Shown here: positions 1 through 11,500 of the stretch, piece by piece | Position numbering within the stretch: position 1 is the stretch's first letter | Layout of the letters: the number at the start of each line of letters is the position of its first letter | Assembly: GCF_002776525.5 (NCBI RefSeq) | Contig: NC_045436.1 | Coordinates: 49,335,313 to 49,399,312, forward strand | DNA from: Piliocolobus tephrosceles | Lineage: Eukaryota > Chordata > Mammalia > Primates > Cercopithecidae | DNA length: 64,000 bases | Direction of reading: 5' to 3' | The notes under the pieces: generated by a model | The model's input: the letters and a program-made list of their open reading frames with translations, nothing else | The model's database searches: none | Told to the model about the DNA's origin: nothing | Translations under genes and position numbers: made by a program

Positions 1-240
1 AAATGTTGACTAAACTTGCATTTTTTTAAAAAAACACTAAAATTTGAACAAGCTCTTGACATTTGGAGGAAAAGAAACCTACAAAGCACTAAGTTCACCA
101 CATGTAGAAAACCACACTCAGTATCACAAAGATTTTACAAGCCTGACCTCCTTCTCACAGGTGGTTTATTTCTGAATTCTTACTATCTGTTCATGTATCA
201 GGCAAGCTCACATAATCCTCCAAATAAACCGGTGTGGTAG
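1..240. other. Unique intergenic sequence
   Basis: A+T-rich, no recognised repeat or gene. A 74-codon frame on the + strand here has no domain and no coding context. Confidence 0.6.
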
Positions 241-415
241 ATCTTATAATCAATATTGTCTCCATGTTATAAACAAAGAAACTAAGATTTATGGCAATTA
301 TATAATTTACCTGAGGTCAGGCAGCTGGTATCAACAGGGCTGGGGATTTGAACCCTAGTTACTGACTGCAGAGTCTAGATCCAAATCACGATGATATACA
401 AGCCCCATTTCGTTA
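241..415 (-). repeat. MIR element
   Basis: Diverged copy of the tRNA-derived MIR core in reverse: AAACAAAGAAACTAAG, then GAGGTCAGGCAGCTGG and GGGGATTTGAACCC match the reverse of the MIR core in order. Confidence 0.75.
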
Positions 416-854
416 CAGGTGGAGAGAAGGAAATGTCTAAATCCCCAATGTCCAAAACTGTGCCTGACACCTGTGGGTACATAGTACTTGTTGGATACCT
501 AAATAAATAAATTTACAAAGGTAAAAAGGACTGCCTGCATCTTCAAATCGGCTTATAAAGCTCCTACCATATTTATAATATATGCATGACCCAAGAAGGC
601 ACTTGCCGTTACCGTGTTGGTCTCAACTAAATTGCTTCGAAGGTCAAAATGTGAACTGCAGAAGAGTCCACCAAGCTTTCCACTGTCTGTTTACTCTCTG
701 CTGCACTGTTTAGTTATAACGCTGGTAGAAATACTTGATAGTGGGAAACATTTTTATCCCTGAAAAGTAAATTTAGGGAATAAGTCTTTTCAATTCTTGC
801 ACTTCTTTAGTGTTTCTTAATAAATATGTGAGAAATGCATTCTAATTGGGAGAC
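416..854. other. Unique intergenic sequence
   Basis: No gene, RNA or recognisable repeat seen in this A+T-rich stretch. Confidence 0.5.
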
Positions 855-1080
855 CTAGCAGTTATGCATGGTGCCTGGAGTCAGCCTGAGCTGGAAGCTA
901 GGCTCCAACTCTTGTCATCTGTGGGACATTAGTAAAATTATCTCTGCCTCAGTTTCCTCATTCAGAAAATGTTGTGTGCCCCCTAGGTTGTTGTGGGAAC
1001 CAAACGAGGTAAGTTAAGTACAAGGTGGGCATTATGCCCAGTAAATAGGACATGATCAGTCAATGTTAACTATTATTACA
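855..1080 (+). repeat. MIR element
   Basis: Forward MIR: CTGGAGTCAGCCTGAGCTGG, then GCCTCAGTTTCCTCATTC and GGTTGTTGTGGGAACC occur in the expected order. Confidence 0.82.
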
Positions 1081-1453
1081 TCAAAAGGATTTTGCTTCCT
1101 TCAGTGTATACATAAAAACTTAATTTATTCATCAGCAAACAGATATGAAGTGCCCCTACCCCGCCCCCAACCCTTACACCAGCCTCTGCTCCGCGTGTAG
1201 GAAATTGAGAAACAAGGCAATTGTCTGCTTTAACGGGCTCAGGTTCTAGAAAGAGAGTTGGAAGATAAATAAAATAAGATGCACTTATGACTGGTAGTGA
1301 AAAGGGGCTCAAAGAAGGGTAAGGGGGATGTAGGAGATGGTGACCAGGAAGGTCTCTGAGGGCCACATTTGAAGGAAATGAGGCATAGGCCCTGCCGATG
1401 TCTAGGAACAGAGTATTTCAACGGGAGTTCTAGGCATATTTAAAATTTTTTTA

Positions 1454-1792
1454 GGCCGGGCACGGTGGCTCACGCCTGTAATCCCTGCACTTTGGGAGGC
1501 CGAGGTGGGCAGATCACCTGAGGTCAGGAATTCAAGACCAGCCTGACCAACATGGAGAAACCCTGTAGCTACTAAAAATACAAAAAAAAAAAAAAAAAAA
1601 AATTGGCTGAGAGTGGTGGCACATGACTGTAATCCCAGCTACTGGGAGGCTGAGGCAGGAGAATCGCTTGAACCCGGGAGGCAGAGGTTGCGATGAGCCG
1701 AGATAGCTCCATTGCACTCCAGCTTAGGCAACAAGAGCGAAACTCCATCTCAAAAAACAAACAAGCAAAACGAAACCAACAACAACAAAACA
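1454..1792 (+). repeat. Alu (full length)
   Basis: Starts GGCCGGGCACGGTGGCTCAC, two monomers, an expanded A-run of about 20 between the arms and a CAA-rich tail. It is inserted in the old repeat that continues at 1793. Confidence 0.96.
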
Positions 1793-2279
1793 TTTTAAGG
1801 GCCCTTGCCTTTTAAGGAAGAGTGAAGGAGGAATTATAGGGGATGGAGCGAGGGAGGGAGAAGGGACAGCCAGATCCTGAAGGAACTTGTACACCATAGT
1901 AAGGACTTTGGATTTTACCCTGAATGAGATGGGAACCATTAGTAGGCTTTGAGCAGAGGGCAGACATGATCTGACACGTATGAGAAGAGTCACTGAGGCT
2001 GCTGTACTGAAAATTGACTGTATAGGGGCAGGGGTAGTATTAGGCAGACCAGTCAGGACACATTGCATTGGTCCACGTGAGAAATGGTGTAAGTTTAGGC
2101 CATGACGGTAGCAGAAGACAAGATAAGTGGTGGTCAGATTTTGGAAACATTTTAAAGGTAAAGCTGACACAATGTGTTTTTGATTGGATCTTACATGTGA
2201 GAGAAGGAAAAGTAAAGGTGACCCCAGGGTTTCTGTACCAAGGCATTGTAGACTAGTGTTGTCACTGGAGAAAAAGGAT

Positions 2280-2822
2280 GTGTTAGTCAGAAAAATAGAA
2301 CAAATCAAATAGAGAGAGAGAGAGAATTTGTAATAAGGACTTGGCTAGGTGATTANNNNNNNNNNATAGAGAGAGAGAGAGAATTTGTAATAAGGACTTG
2401 GCTAGGTGATTAAGGAGTCTGTAAATCCCAAGATCTGCAGGGTGAGTTGGCAAGCTGGAGACCCAGGAGAGCCAATGGTGTAGTCTCAGTCCTAAGGCTG
2501 GCAGCCTTAAGACCCAGGAAGAGCCAACGTTTCAGCTCAAGCCTGGGGTAAGAAAAAAAACTGGTGTCCCAGTTTAAAGGCAGTCAGGCAGGAGGAATTC
2601 CCTCTTACTCAGGAGAGGGTCAGCCTTTTTGTTCTTATCACGCTGTCAACTGATGGATGAGGCTCACTCATACTAGGGAGGGCAACCTGCTTTACTCATT
2701 CTGCGAATTAAAATGTTCATCTCATCCAAAGACACCCTCACAGAAACACCCATAATAATGTTTGACCAAATATCTGGGCCCTCCGTGGTCCAGTCACATT
2801 GACGCATAGAATTAACCATCAC
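2280..2822 (-). repeat. Ancient LTR-like repeat with an assembly gap inside
   Basis: Read on the minus strand it begins TGTGATGGTTAATTCTATG and ends TCTGACTAACACA, with the phrase TTTGGTCAAACATTATTATG and a CT-repeat tail, typical of an old MaLR/ERVL-like LTR. It interrupts the repeat flanking it. The AG run near 2311-2324 is part of it. The family is not certain. Confidence 0.6.
2309..2412. other. Assembly gap of 10 N flanked by a perfect 47-bp duplication
   Basis: 2309-2355 and 2366-2412 are identical; only the N run at 2356-2365 separates them. This is what two overlapping contig ends look like when joined without merging. Confidence 0.93.
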
Positions 2823-2965
2823 AGAAAAGGAAGAATTTTGGAGAGGAAATTGAGAGTTTTGCTTTGGTCATGTTAAATTGGTTCTATTTATTAGACCTCA
2901 AAGGAGACTTGTGGCTAAGCAATTGGGTGTAGAGATCAGTGTCCTGGAGATACGGTATTTTTCTT

Positions 2966-3363
2966 TTCCCTTGGACATCCCATATCTAATCCTGATGTGA
3001 AATTCCTTGTGTTAACATTGACTTTAACTGACTCTGACTTAGTTCTTAAGATTAAATTGCTAATTTAGTGACACTTATTTAACTATGTCACATAACTTAT
3101 TCCTTAAGACATTATGACTTCTCACTTTTCTGAATCTTCACTTTTGTTATTTCCTCTTTCTGGATGCCCTCTTCTTATCTGTGTCCCCTGCAAAATATCT
3201 ATGTAAGATTCATGAGATGGCACCATCCCCTCCTTGAATCTTTTCCTAAATAATTTAGGCAAATTTCAGACTACAGACATGGCCATTCTTTCTCTCTGTA
3301 AAGTCTCCCTCCTTTCCTTTCTTCCTTTCTCTCTTTTTCTTTCTTTGTAAAAAGCAGAAAATT
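2966..3363. other. Unique sequence with a pyrimidine tract
   Basis: No gene seen. A C/T-rich run at about 3308-3347 precedes the Alu insertion. Confidence 0.55.
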
Positions 3364-3658
3364 GGCCTGACACGGTGGCTCACACCTGTAATCCTGCACT
3401 TTGGGAGGCCATGGCAGGTGGATCACAAGGTCAGGAGTTCAAGTCCAGCCTGGCCAAGATGGTGAAATGCCATCACTACTAAAAATACAAAAAATTAGCC
3501 GGGCATGGTGGCAGGCACCTGTAATCCCAGCTACTCAGGAGGTTGAGGCAGAGAATTGCTTAAGCCCTAGAGGCAGAGGTTACAGTGAGCTGAGATCGTG
3601 CCACTGCACTCCAGCCTAGGTGACAGAGGGAGACTCCGTCAAAAAAAAAAAAAAAAAG
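3364..3658 (+). repeat. Alu
   Basis: Starts GGCCTGACACGGTGGCTCAC and ends in an A-tail of about 18 after GACTCCGTC. Confidence 0.95.
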
Positions 3659-3839
3659 AAAAGAGAAAATTTTCAATTTCTCTCTTTATTACATATACAT
3701 ATACAATTAAAGCAATACAGAAGAGAATAAGACAGTAAAATCCCAAAGTGGTGATGTTTAACTAGCTTTCTGAGGTTTATTAGATTCATACACACAAAGT
3801 TACATGATTTCATAAAATGAGAGTATTTTTGTAACTTGT

Positions 3840-4600
3840 TTTCGAACTGCTTTTAATTTTTTATTTAAAAAATATTTATTTATTTTTAAATTGATAAAAA
3901 TTGAATGCATTTATGGTACAGGTTGTTTATGGCAACCTGATGCTTGAATATATGTATACATTACAGAATGATTCAATCAAGCTAATTAACATATGCAATG
4001 CTATTTTTTTTGGTGAGAACACTTTTAAAATCTACTCTTGTAGCAATTTTCAAGTATCAATACATTGTTATTAACTGTAATCACTGTGTTGTCCAAGAGA
4101 ACTTTTGAGTTCATTTCTTCTAACTGAAATTTTGTATCCTTTGACCGATATTCTCTATTGTCCCACCCCACCAGGCCCTGTTAATTCCATTTTTCTGTCT
4201 GTTTCAGTGAGTTCGATTTTTGAGATTCCATATATCAGTGAGATCATGTGGTATTTGTCTTTCCATGCCTGGCTTATTTCACTTAACATGATGTCTTCCA
4301 GGTTGATGATTGATATTCCATTGTGTATATACTGTATATGATATTTTCTTCATTCCTCTGTTCATGGACACAAGTTGCTTCCATATCTTGGCTAATATGA
4401 GTAATGCTGCAATGAACATGGAAATGCAAATATTTCTTTGACAAGCTGATTTCATTTCCTTTGCACATATACCTAGTGGTGGGATTGCTGGATCATACGG
4501 TAATTCTATTTTTATTTTTTTGAGGAACCACCACATTGTTTTCCAGAATGATGTACTAATTTACATTCTTACAACAGTGTATAACTTGCTTTTTAATATT
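3840..4600 (-). repeat. L1 3' end (older L1), antisense, 5'-truncated
   Basis: Reverse-strand L1 3' untranslated sequence (phrases GAATGATTCAATCAAGCTAA, GGTGAGAACACTT) leads into the C-terminus of ORF2. On the minus strand about 4279-4536 reads IELPYDPAIPPLGI and MFIAALLILAKIWKQ, a decayed form of the ORF2 tail. It is a dead fragment with several substitutions from active L1. Confidence 0.88.
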
Positions 4601-4800
4601 AACAATATAAAATGGAGATCTTTTGATGTCAATCAATATAACCGTATATGTCTTAACAATTGCTTATTTAAATGTTTATATACAATATATTTTATTTATC
4701 CAGGCTTCCAATAATGACATTCAGTTGTTTTCACTAGTTTTACTATGATAGGTAATACAATGATTCGTGTGCAGCCTTATGTGTGTCTTTTAAATTGTTG
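4601..4800. other. Unclassified A+T-rich sequence
   Basis: Follows the L1 fragment; may be further decayed L1. No feature recognised. Confidence 0.4.
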
Positions 4801-4993
4801 CATATATTTCATTATTTGGATACAATACAATTTATTTAGCCAATCTCTAATATATTGTATTATTTGGATATAATACAATTTATTTAGCTAATCCCTGACA
4901 TATTTCATTATTTGAATACAATACAATTTTGTTAACCAATACCTAATATATTTCATCATTTGGATATAATACATTTATTTAACCAATCCCTAA
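4801..4993 (+). repeat. Minisatellite, four units of 47-50 bp
   Basis: Units at 4801-4850, 4851-4898, 4899-4946 and 4947-4993 share CATTATTTGGATAcAATACA, then TTTATTTAGCCAATC and a final CTAA, with a few substitutions each. Confidence 0.93.
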
Positions 4994-5014
4994 ATGATGG
5001 TTATCTCAAGCACA

Positions 5015-5050
5015 CTGTGCGTGTGCACATGCACACACACACATACACAC
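5015..5050. repeat. Short GT/CA microsatellite
   Basis: Interrupted GTGTGC then CACACA run. Confidence 0.8.
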
Positions 5051-5068
5051 TAAAAGAATATAAGGAAG

Positions 5069-5347
5069 GGCCAGGAGTGGTGGCTCACGCCTGTAATCCG
5101 AGCACTTTGGGAGGATGAGGTGGGTAGATCACGAGGTCAGGAGTTTGAGACTATCCTGGCTAACATGGTGAAACCCCATCTCTACTAAAAATACAAAAAT
5201 TAGCCGGACGTAGTGGCAGCTCCTGTAATCCCAGCTACTCGGGAGGCTGAGGCAGGAAAATAGCTTGAATCCCGGAGGCAGAGGTTGCAGTGAGCTGAGA
5301 TTGCGCCACTTTACTCTAGCCTGGGTGACAGAGCAAGACTCTGTCTC

Positions 5348-5376
<29 letters not shown>
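5069..5376 (+). repeat. Alu
   Basis: Starts GGCCAGGAGTGGTGGCTCAC and ends in a pure A29 tail (5348-5376) followed by GGAA units. Confidence 0.95.
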
Positions 5377-5378
<2 letters not shown>

Positions 5379-6323
5379 AAGGAAGGAAATAGGAAATAAG
5401 GAAAATGGTAGAAAAGTGAAGAATTATTGGTTTATATAATGAAACTTCTATGGCACCTGGCTTTAGGCTCAGCTGGATCCAGGGCAGAAACCATGCCAAG
5501 AGGACTATCTCCATTTCTTGGTTCTGTTTTCTAGTGGGTTGGCTTTATTTTCAAGCACTTTGTTCATATTATATCAAAGCTGGCAACTTTAAGCTTCTGT
5601 GATCCTTAACTTCTGGATTCCTAGAGGAAGAAACTCTGCCCTCTTTTTTTTTTTTTTTTTTCTTTTTTTGGTAATTCCAACAAAATTCCCAGAGGGAGCT
5701 TTAATTGAACCAGCCTGAGTCACTGCCTTTGAATCAATCACTGTGGTAAAGACAGACATGGCCTGGGTGAGCAATGTGTGCCCCTGGGGCCAGGGAATGT
5801 TCAGCTTCCTTAGCCTTCTGCAAATTTCATGGGCTGAGAAGGTAAGTAGGATGGTTTTGAAAAAGTATAAATATATTCTGTTACCAGAAGATATAGGCAT
5901 GCTTATTATGAAGACAAAACCATCAATACTGAGGATGGATTAACGTAGTTTTTTTGTTGTTGTTTGTTTGTTTTTGAAAAACACTAGTTATTCTGTGGGG
6001 AAGTTTTTAGTGATTACAAATCTGTAACATCTACCTGTAAGAAGCTGTTCATGATTTGGAACCTCATTTTAGCCAACATATGTTACACTGTTTCTCCATT
6101 AAGTTGGGGAAGATTCCTGCCCCTTGCCAATCAGACTTATCTTCTTGCCTTTTTGCATCTGTTTGTCACTTATCCATGGATGGCGAACAGACTTGGTTCA
6201 ATGAACTTTTACTGTCCTAGGCAGCTATTACTTCATCCCTGGACCAGGTCTGTTCCTTAATGGTAGCTGAGGTATTATAGATTTTTATTTCTTCTATGTT
6301 GAAGATTTATTGTTTTGTTTTTT
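5377..6323. other. Unique intergenic sequence
   Basis: No gene seen. An isolated T-rich run lies at 5645-5667. Short frames here have no domains. Confidence 0.5.
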
Positions 6324-6632
6324 GTTTTTTTTGTTTGTTTGTTTTTTTGAGATGGAGTCTTGTTCTGTCGCCCAGGCTGGAGTACAGTGGCACCACCTCG
6401 GCTGACTACAACCTCCGCCTCCCAGGTTCAAGTGATTCTTCTGCCTCAGCCTCCCGAGTAGCTGGGACAGGCGTGTGCCACCACACCCGGCTAATTTTTT
6501 GTGTTTTTAGTAGAGATGGGCTTTCACTGTGTTAGCCAGGATGGTGTCGATCCTCGATCTCCTGACCTCGTGATCCACCCGCCTTGGCCTCCCAAAGTGC
6601 TGGGATTACAGGCGTGAACCACTGTGCCTGGC
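6324..6632 (-). repeat. Alu
   Basis: Reverse Alu: T-rich tail with GTTT units, GAGATGGAGTCTTGTTCTGT, and the 5' end at CACTGTGCCTGGC. Confidence 0.95.
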
Positions 6633-6653
6633 TGTTTCTTTTCTCTCTTTCTC

Positions 6654-6815
6654 TCTTTTTTTTTTAGTCAAAGACAGAAGTTCACTCTTCATCCAGGCTG
6701 AAGTACACTAGAACAAGATCACAGCTTGAAACCTTGAACTCCTGGGCTCAAGCTCTCCTCCCACCTCAGCCTCCTACGTAGCTGGGACTACAGACATGAG
6801 CTGCCACGCCGGGCC
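6654..6815 (-). repeat. Alu monomer (FLAM-like)
   Basis: Single left-arm monomer in reverse, diverged, with its own T-run at 6656-6665 and ending GCCACGCCGGGCC. It lies just downstream of a full Alu in the same orientation. Confidence 0.8.
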
Positions 6816-8150
6816 TGAAGATGTTCTTTAAAAGATAATTAATAGGAAAGGATGCAGAAGAAATGAAGACCATTCAGCCCAAAGCTGAGACCTCTGTTTT
6901 GAATCTCATGAGAGCTAATAATAGTCTCATTCTAAAATTGTTATATTTCACACTAGACTATTTTCTGGCATCAAAAGCCAATGAGTAATCAGAAGCCTGA
7001 TGGGACCAAAATATGTGGATGTCCTGGATAGGTTAACCATTTGGTGAACCTGACACCATTTTGGCATTAATACAATGGAGAAACTAAGGATAATGGAAGA
7101 GCCTATCTCACTGGTGGCTCTCTCTTCTCCATAGCCTTAAACTTGCATATCCCACTCAGCAAGATGAAAACCCTTTGCATGGTTCTAGGACCTCTCAAAC
7201 CCTACCCCACCACTGCACCAGACAGATCATCCTAGTGTTTCTTCTGAACAGGGCCAGCCCTCTCCTGTATCATCCCGCCTTGATCCACCCTCTGTAGTTG
7301 CAGTAAATTGTTTTTTCCATCTCCTCACATGGGTAGTTGGGCCATCCTTCAACCTTTCCAGCTCAGAGGAATGACAAATTTGAGGGCCCTGACACTGCAC
7401 AAGTGGACAAGTAAGCTTTGGAGCCAAAGTTAACCAGTTTGGAGCCAATGTGAGCCACAGTTTGGTGACATTGAGAGGAGAAGTGGAAGAAGCAATCGTA
7501 TGTGTATGATAGAGAGTGGGGGCTGGGCCAGGGAGGAAGAAAGAGTTTGCCAGCAAAAACAAGATGACTCACAGAACTATTTTCAAACTCTTTTTAGCTG
7601 TGGAACCCTTTATTCAGAGCATATCTTGCTTCAATTTGAAAAAGAAGGCAGCTCAGTTGAAGAGGAGCCAAGACCCAGCCCATTTAGTTGAAGAGGAGCC
7701 AAGACCCAGCCCATTTCCCCCTTTCCATACAACAGCCCCTGAAACCCCTTGGAGGGAATTCTTAGGGCTCAACACGGCTTAAAAACTGCTGACCTAGACT
7801 GTCTACTGGAGTAAAAGTGAAGAATGCAGTTTGTTCAGAGACAAACTGATGTTGCCTAGGCTTTGTTCCAGTGTTAGAAAGGGAGGGCACAGCTAAGGAA
7901 CAGACAATATAAACCATTAAACAGATAGATACCTCAGGGCAATTTTTTATCAGACAATGAAAGTGATGCTTTGTGTTCTTCAACATTGTATCTTATTTTT
8001 ATGTTTAAATAACATGTATAGGATGGGAAACCTTAGTGTTAATATCGAGGGTAATTCTCACTAAGCTTAGGTTAATTTTTTGCTTTCAAATTCTGTGTTT
8101 TCTAGTTTTGTTTCAACTGTGGCAAAACCTTTTCCTAGCCTCCCTTAAAC
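6816..8150. other. Unique intergenic sequence with one short tandem duplication
   Basis: No gene supported; frames up to 111 codons lack known domains. The duplication at 7655-7716 is listed separately. Confidence 0.5.
7655..7716 (+). repeat. Perfect 31-bp tandem duplication
   Basis: 7655-7685 and 7686-7716 are identical (unit begins AGTTGAAGAGGAGCCAAGAC). The lack of any mismatch points to a recent event or a collapse/expansion error. Confidence 0.95.
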
Positions 8151-8174
8151 TCTGCTCAATCAAGAGCTGACTAT

Positions 8175-8330
8175 ACTTCCCTCTTGTTAGCCTATTGTAT
8201 TTTATACATTTCCTTCTCACCACTAGATTGTTAAGCTTCCTTAGGGAGGAAAATGTTTCTTTTCATGTATGTATCCCTTGCAGCTACACAGGACTTGTCA
8301 ATAGTTAATAAATATTTGCTAAATAAATGG
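8175..8330 (+). repeat. L2 3' end
   Basis: Phrases ACTAGATTGTTAAGCTTCC and TAATAAATATTTGCTAAATA follow the order of the L2 3' end consensus. Confidence 0.72.
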
Positions 8331-8399
8331 CACTAGCAGAGAAAGAATGGCTACGAGGCACCTACAACAACAACCACCCCACAAATGGGAATTCAGACA

Positions 8400-8545
8400 G
8401 TGTGGTAGTAGGTAAGAAAGAGGCTTTGGACCTGATTTGAATACAAGCTATGTAAACTCTTTAAGCCTTTGTTTTCTCATCAATAAAATGGGAGTAATAA
8501 CATGGTGGAGTTACATCTTTCTCAGGCCTATAGTTGTAATTACCT
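8400..8545 (+). repeat. MIR element (partial)
   Basis: GGACCTGATTTGAATAC then TTTTCTCATCAATAAAATGG match the MIR core in order. Confidence 0.65.
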
Positions 8546-9118
8546 TAAAATCCCTATGCCTCAGCTTGAACTGCTATAACAAAAATACCATAGACTCTTA
8601 GCTGGGTGTGGTGGTGTGCACCTGTGGTCCAAGCTACTCAGGAGGCTGAGGTGGGAGGATTGCTTGTGCCCAGGAGGTCACAGCTGCGGTGAGCTCTGAT
8701 TGTGCCACTGCAGTCCAGCCTGGGCAACAAAGTGAGGCCCTGTATCAAAACCAACCAACCAAACACCAGAGACTAGATGGCTTAAACAACAGAAATTTAT
8801 CCCATACAGTTCTGAAGGCTGGGAAGTCTAGTATCAAGGTGTTAGGCTGATTTGGTTCCTGGTGAGGGTTCTTTCTGGTTTGCAAGTAGACAGCTTCTTG
8901 CTGTGCCCTCACATGGCAGAAGGTGGGGGGTGGAGGGGGGTGGAAGCCACCTCTTTCCTGTCTTTTGTTATAAAGGCACTAATCTCATTATGAGGGCTCC
9001 ACCCTCATGACCAAATCACCTCTCCCAAGTCCCACATCTAAATACTATCATGCTAGGGATTAGGGTTTCAGTGTATAAATTTTGGCAGGGGACACAAACT
9101 TAGTCCATAGTACTTCCT
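8546..9118 (-). repeat. MaLR LTR (MLT1-like), interrupted by an Alu monomer
   Basis: Read in reverse it carries GAGGGTGGAGCCCTCAT, TGTGAGGGCACAGCAAGAAG, TAAATTTCTGTTGTTTAAGC and a 5' region with TGTGTCCCC, typical of MaLR LTRs. An Alu monomer at 8600-8766 splits it. Confidence 0.75.
8600..8766 (+). repeat. Alu monomer or 5'-truncated Alu
   Basis: Right-arm-like sequence from TAGCTGGGTGTGGTGG to a CCAA-rich tail. Confidence 0.82.
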
Positions 9119-9210
9119 ATCAACCATGAGGTAAAGTAAATCTAGTATGCAGAGTTTGGCACATTCCTCTATAGACTCTTAGCAACCCCAAAATATATAG
9201 CCCTCATCCC

Positions 9211-9215
9211 ACTAT

Positions 9216-9258
<43 letters not shown>

Positions 9259-9275
9259 TCTATCTATTTATTTAC
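9211..9275. repeat. (TTTA)n microsatellite, tail of the adjacent Alu
   Basis: About 14 TTTA units with a few TATC variants; it is the expanded tail of the reverse Alu that follows. Confidence 0.92.
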
Positions 9276-9550
9276 TTGAGACAGGGTCTCACTCTTGTCA
9301 CCCAGGCTGGAGTGAAGTGGCATGATCACAGCTCACTGCAGCCTCAACCTCCCTGGCTCAAGCAATCCTCCCACCTTGGCCCCACACATAGCTGGGACCA
9401 CAGGCCTGCCACCACACCTGGCTATTTTTAAAATATTTCTAGAGATGGGGTCTCACTATATTGCCCCATCTGGTCTCAAACTTGTGGGCTCAAGTGATCC
9501 TCCCACCTTGGCCTCCCAAAGTGCTGGGATTACAGCCACCACTTCCAGCC
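9276..9550 (-). repeat. Alu (older, J-like)
   Basis: Reverse Alu with several small deletions and many substitutions; GAGACAGGGTCTCACTCTTG start and decayed 5' end. Confidence 0.9.
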
Positions 9551-9608
9551 TCTTCATTGTTTATCTGAGTATGGATGAAGTAGATGGACCCATTGAATTA
9601 AAAATAAA

Positions 9609-10094
9609 CGTATGTTTATTGCAGCACTATTTACAACAGCAAAGACTTGGAACCAACCCAAATGCCCATCAATGATAGACTGGATAAAGAAAATGTGGCA
9701 CATATTCACCATGGAATACTATGCAGCCATAAAAAAGAATGAGCTCATGTCCTTTGCAGGGACATGGATGAAGCTGGAAACCATCATTCTCAGCAAACTA
9801 ACACAGGAACAGAAAACCAAACACCATACATTCTCACTCATAAGTGGGAGTTGAACAATGAGAACACATGGACACAAGGAGGGGAACATTACACACCGTG
9901 GCCTGTCGGCGGGTGGGAAGCAAGGGGAGGGAGAACATTAGGACAAATACCTAATACATGCGGGGCTTAAAACCTAGATGATGGGTTGATAGGTGCAGCA
10001 AACCACCATGGCACATGTATAACAAACCTGCATGTTCTGCACATGTATCCCAGAACTTAAAGTAAAAAAAAAAAATAAAAAAAAAAAAAAAGAA
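9609..10094 (+). repeat. Young-type L1 (L1P) 3' end, 5'-truncated
   Basis: Holds the last ~80 codons of ORF2 as an uninterrupted frame (9612-9854, starting MFIAALFTTAKTWNQPKCPS), the 3' untranslated region and an A-rich tail. The frame is unbroken but lacks the endonuclease and reverse transcriptase domains, so the copy cannot move. It lies in intergenic DNA in the same orientation as MAML3. Confidence 0.94.
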
Positions 10095-10659
10095 AACACA
10101 CACACACAGTAAAATAAAATAGTTTTAAGGCTTTATATATATACATATACTTTTTTCTTTTTCTTTTTTATTTAACAACCAGAAGGCACAGTTTAATTTA
10201 TGTGTGTTAAAAGCATATTTGGGCCAACTCTGGCTTCCATACATCCTAGGGTTGTTGGGAGTATTACATTGGTTAATATATGGAAAGTATGTTAGCCAGT
10301 AGCCGACACCTGACTGTGATGTGCAACAAATGTGAGCCCCTTTCCCACCTGACAGACAGCAGAGTGCAGCTGGGGTGAGGGGACCTAAGAGGCTGGCTCT
10401 ACTCTGCCTCTCTTCCACCTCGGCACCTCTCCAAGTCAATTTATAGAATACCCCAAACCCAGAGACACAGCATTTTGAAATATAAATCATATCATATCAT
10501 GGTTTTCTTATATCACATCTAAACAGTTTCTATAGGATGGCAGTGCAGTGCTGCTCTCCTTGGGGGCTATTGCCTGGCACTGGCCACACACAGGTCCCTT
10601 TCTGATTCTGTAACTTTGGTAAATTGTGTACTACTATTCCCTCTTTCATTTACTTGTCC
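10095..10659. other. Unique intergenic sequence with short CA and TA runs
   Basis: CACACA at 10098-10108 and TATATA at 10135-10148. No gene supported. Confidence 0.5.
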
Positions 10660-10860
10660 CCCACACACAGTTACAGAGCTCTGTCATGGACAGCCCTGTG
10701 TTAGGTTCCAAGACCAATAAAACACAAGTGAGACACAGACAGGTAAATAAACAGTTACAATAGAGTGTGATAATGTAAGTGCCATGACAGAAAAATGGCC
10801 ACGATTCTCAGAGCACTGAGAGGGTGGCTAGCTCAGAATGGGGGCTGAGGGAAGCATGGC
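10660..10860 (+). repeat. Old interspersed repeat (same type as 1255-2965)
   Basis: Contains AATAAACAGTTACAATAG and AAGTGCCATGACAG in the order seen in the other copies. Family not named. Confidence 0.5.
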
Positions 10861-10955
10861 CAGAGACAGCTTTCTACAAAAATGACTCCTCAGCTATAAC
10901 CCCTCTGCAGCAACAAACTTCTGTTAAAATGAGATCTGGGTAAAACACAGTTATT

Positions 10956-11248
10956 TTATTTTATTTTATTTTTTTGAGATGGAGTCTCATTCTGTCACCC
11001 AGGTTGGAGTGCAGTGGCGCCATGTCGGCTCACTGCAACCTCCACCTCCCAGGCTCAAGTGATTCTCCTGCCTCAGCCTCCCGAGTAGCTGGGATTACAG
11101 GTGTGCATCACCATGACTGGCTAATTTTTATATTTTTAGTAGAGACGGGGATGCACCATGTTGGTCAGGAACTCCTGACCTCAAGTGATCCGCCTGCCTC
11201 AGCCTCCCAAGGTGCTGAGATTACAGGCGTGAGCCATCGCCCCCAGAC
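10956..11248 (-). repeat. Alu
   Basis: Reverse Alu with a TTTTA tail, GAGATGGAGTCTCATTCTGT and 5' end GAGCCATCGCCCC. Confidence 0.95.
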
Positions 11249-11324
11249 AAAACACAGTACTTTTAGTTTTGCAGAAAGGTAGAATCTTAAAATGAGAAGG
11301 AACCTTAGGAACTTGGTTACATGT

Positions 11325-11500
11325 TTCTTCCATAGCTGGGTTCCAATTTGGTCTCTGCTATTTTTAAGCTGTGTGGTTTGGGGAAATTTCTTACATTTTC
11401 TGTGCCTCAGTTTCTATATCAGTAAAATAGAGGTTAACAGTAGAACCTGGAATAGAGCAAGTTTTCAATGACTGTTGGCCATCAGAATTAATTATTTCTA
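11325..11500 (+). repeat. MIR element
   Basis: AAGCTGTGTGGTTTGGGG, then GTGCCTCAGTTTCTATATC, in MIR core order. Confidence 0.78.

Larger units (their letters stand above)
1255..2965 (+). repeat. Old interspersed repeat, family not named, split by an Alu and an LTR
   Basis: Three pieces (about 1255-1453, 1791-2279, 2823-2965) read as one diverged repeat containing the common mammalian phrases GCAGACATGATCTGAC and GTCACTGAGGCTGCTG. Similar sequence recurs at 10660-10860, 27655-27785, 44200-45130, 56770-57185 and 62935-63480, all in the same orientation. I recognise the type as an ancient mammalian repeat but cannot assign the family by eye. Confidence 0.6.

Noticed and set aside
9612..9854. 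80-codon clean frame
   Set aside because: It is the tail of L1 ORF2 in a truncated element, not an independent gene.
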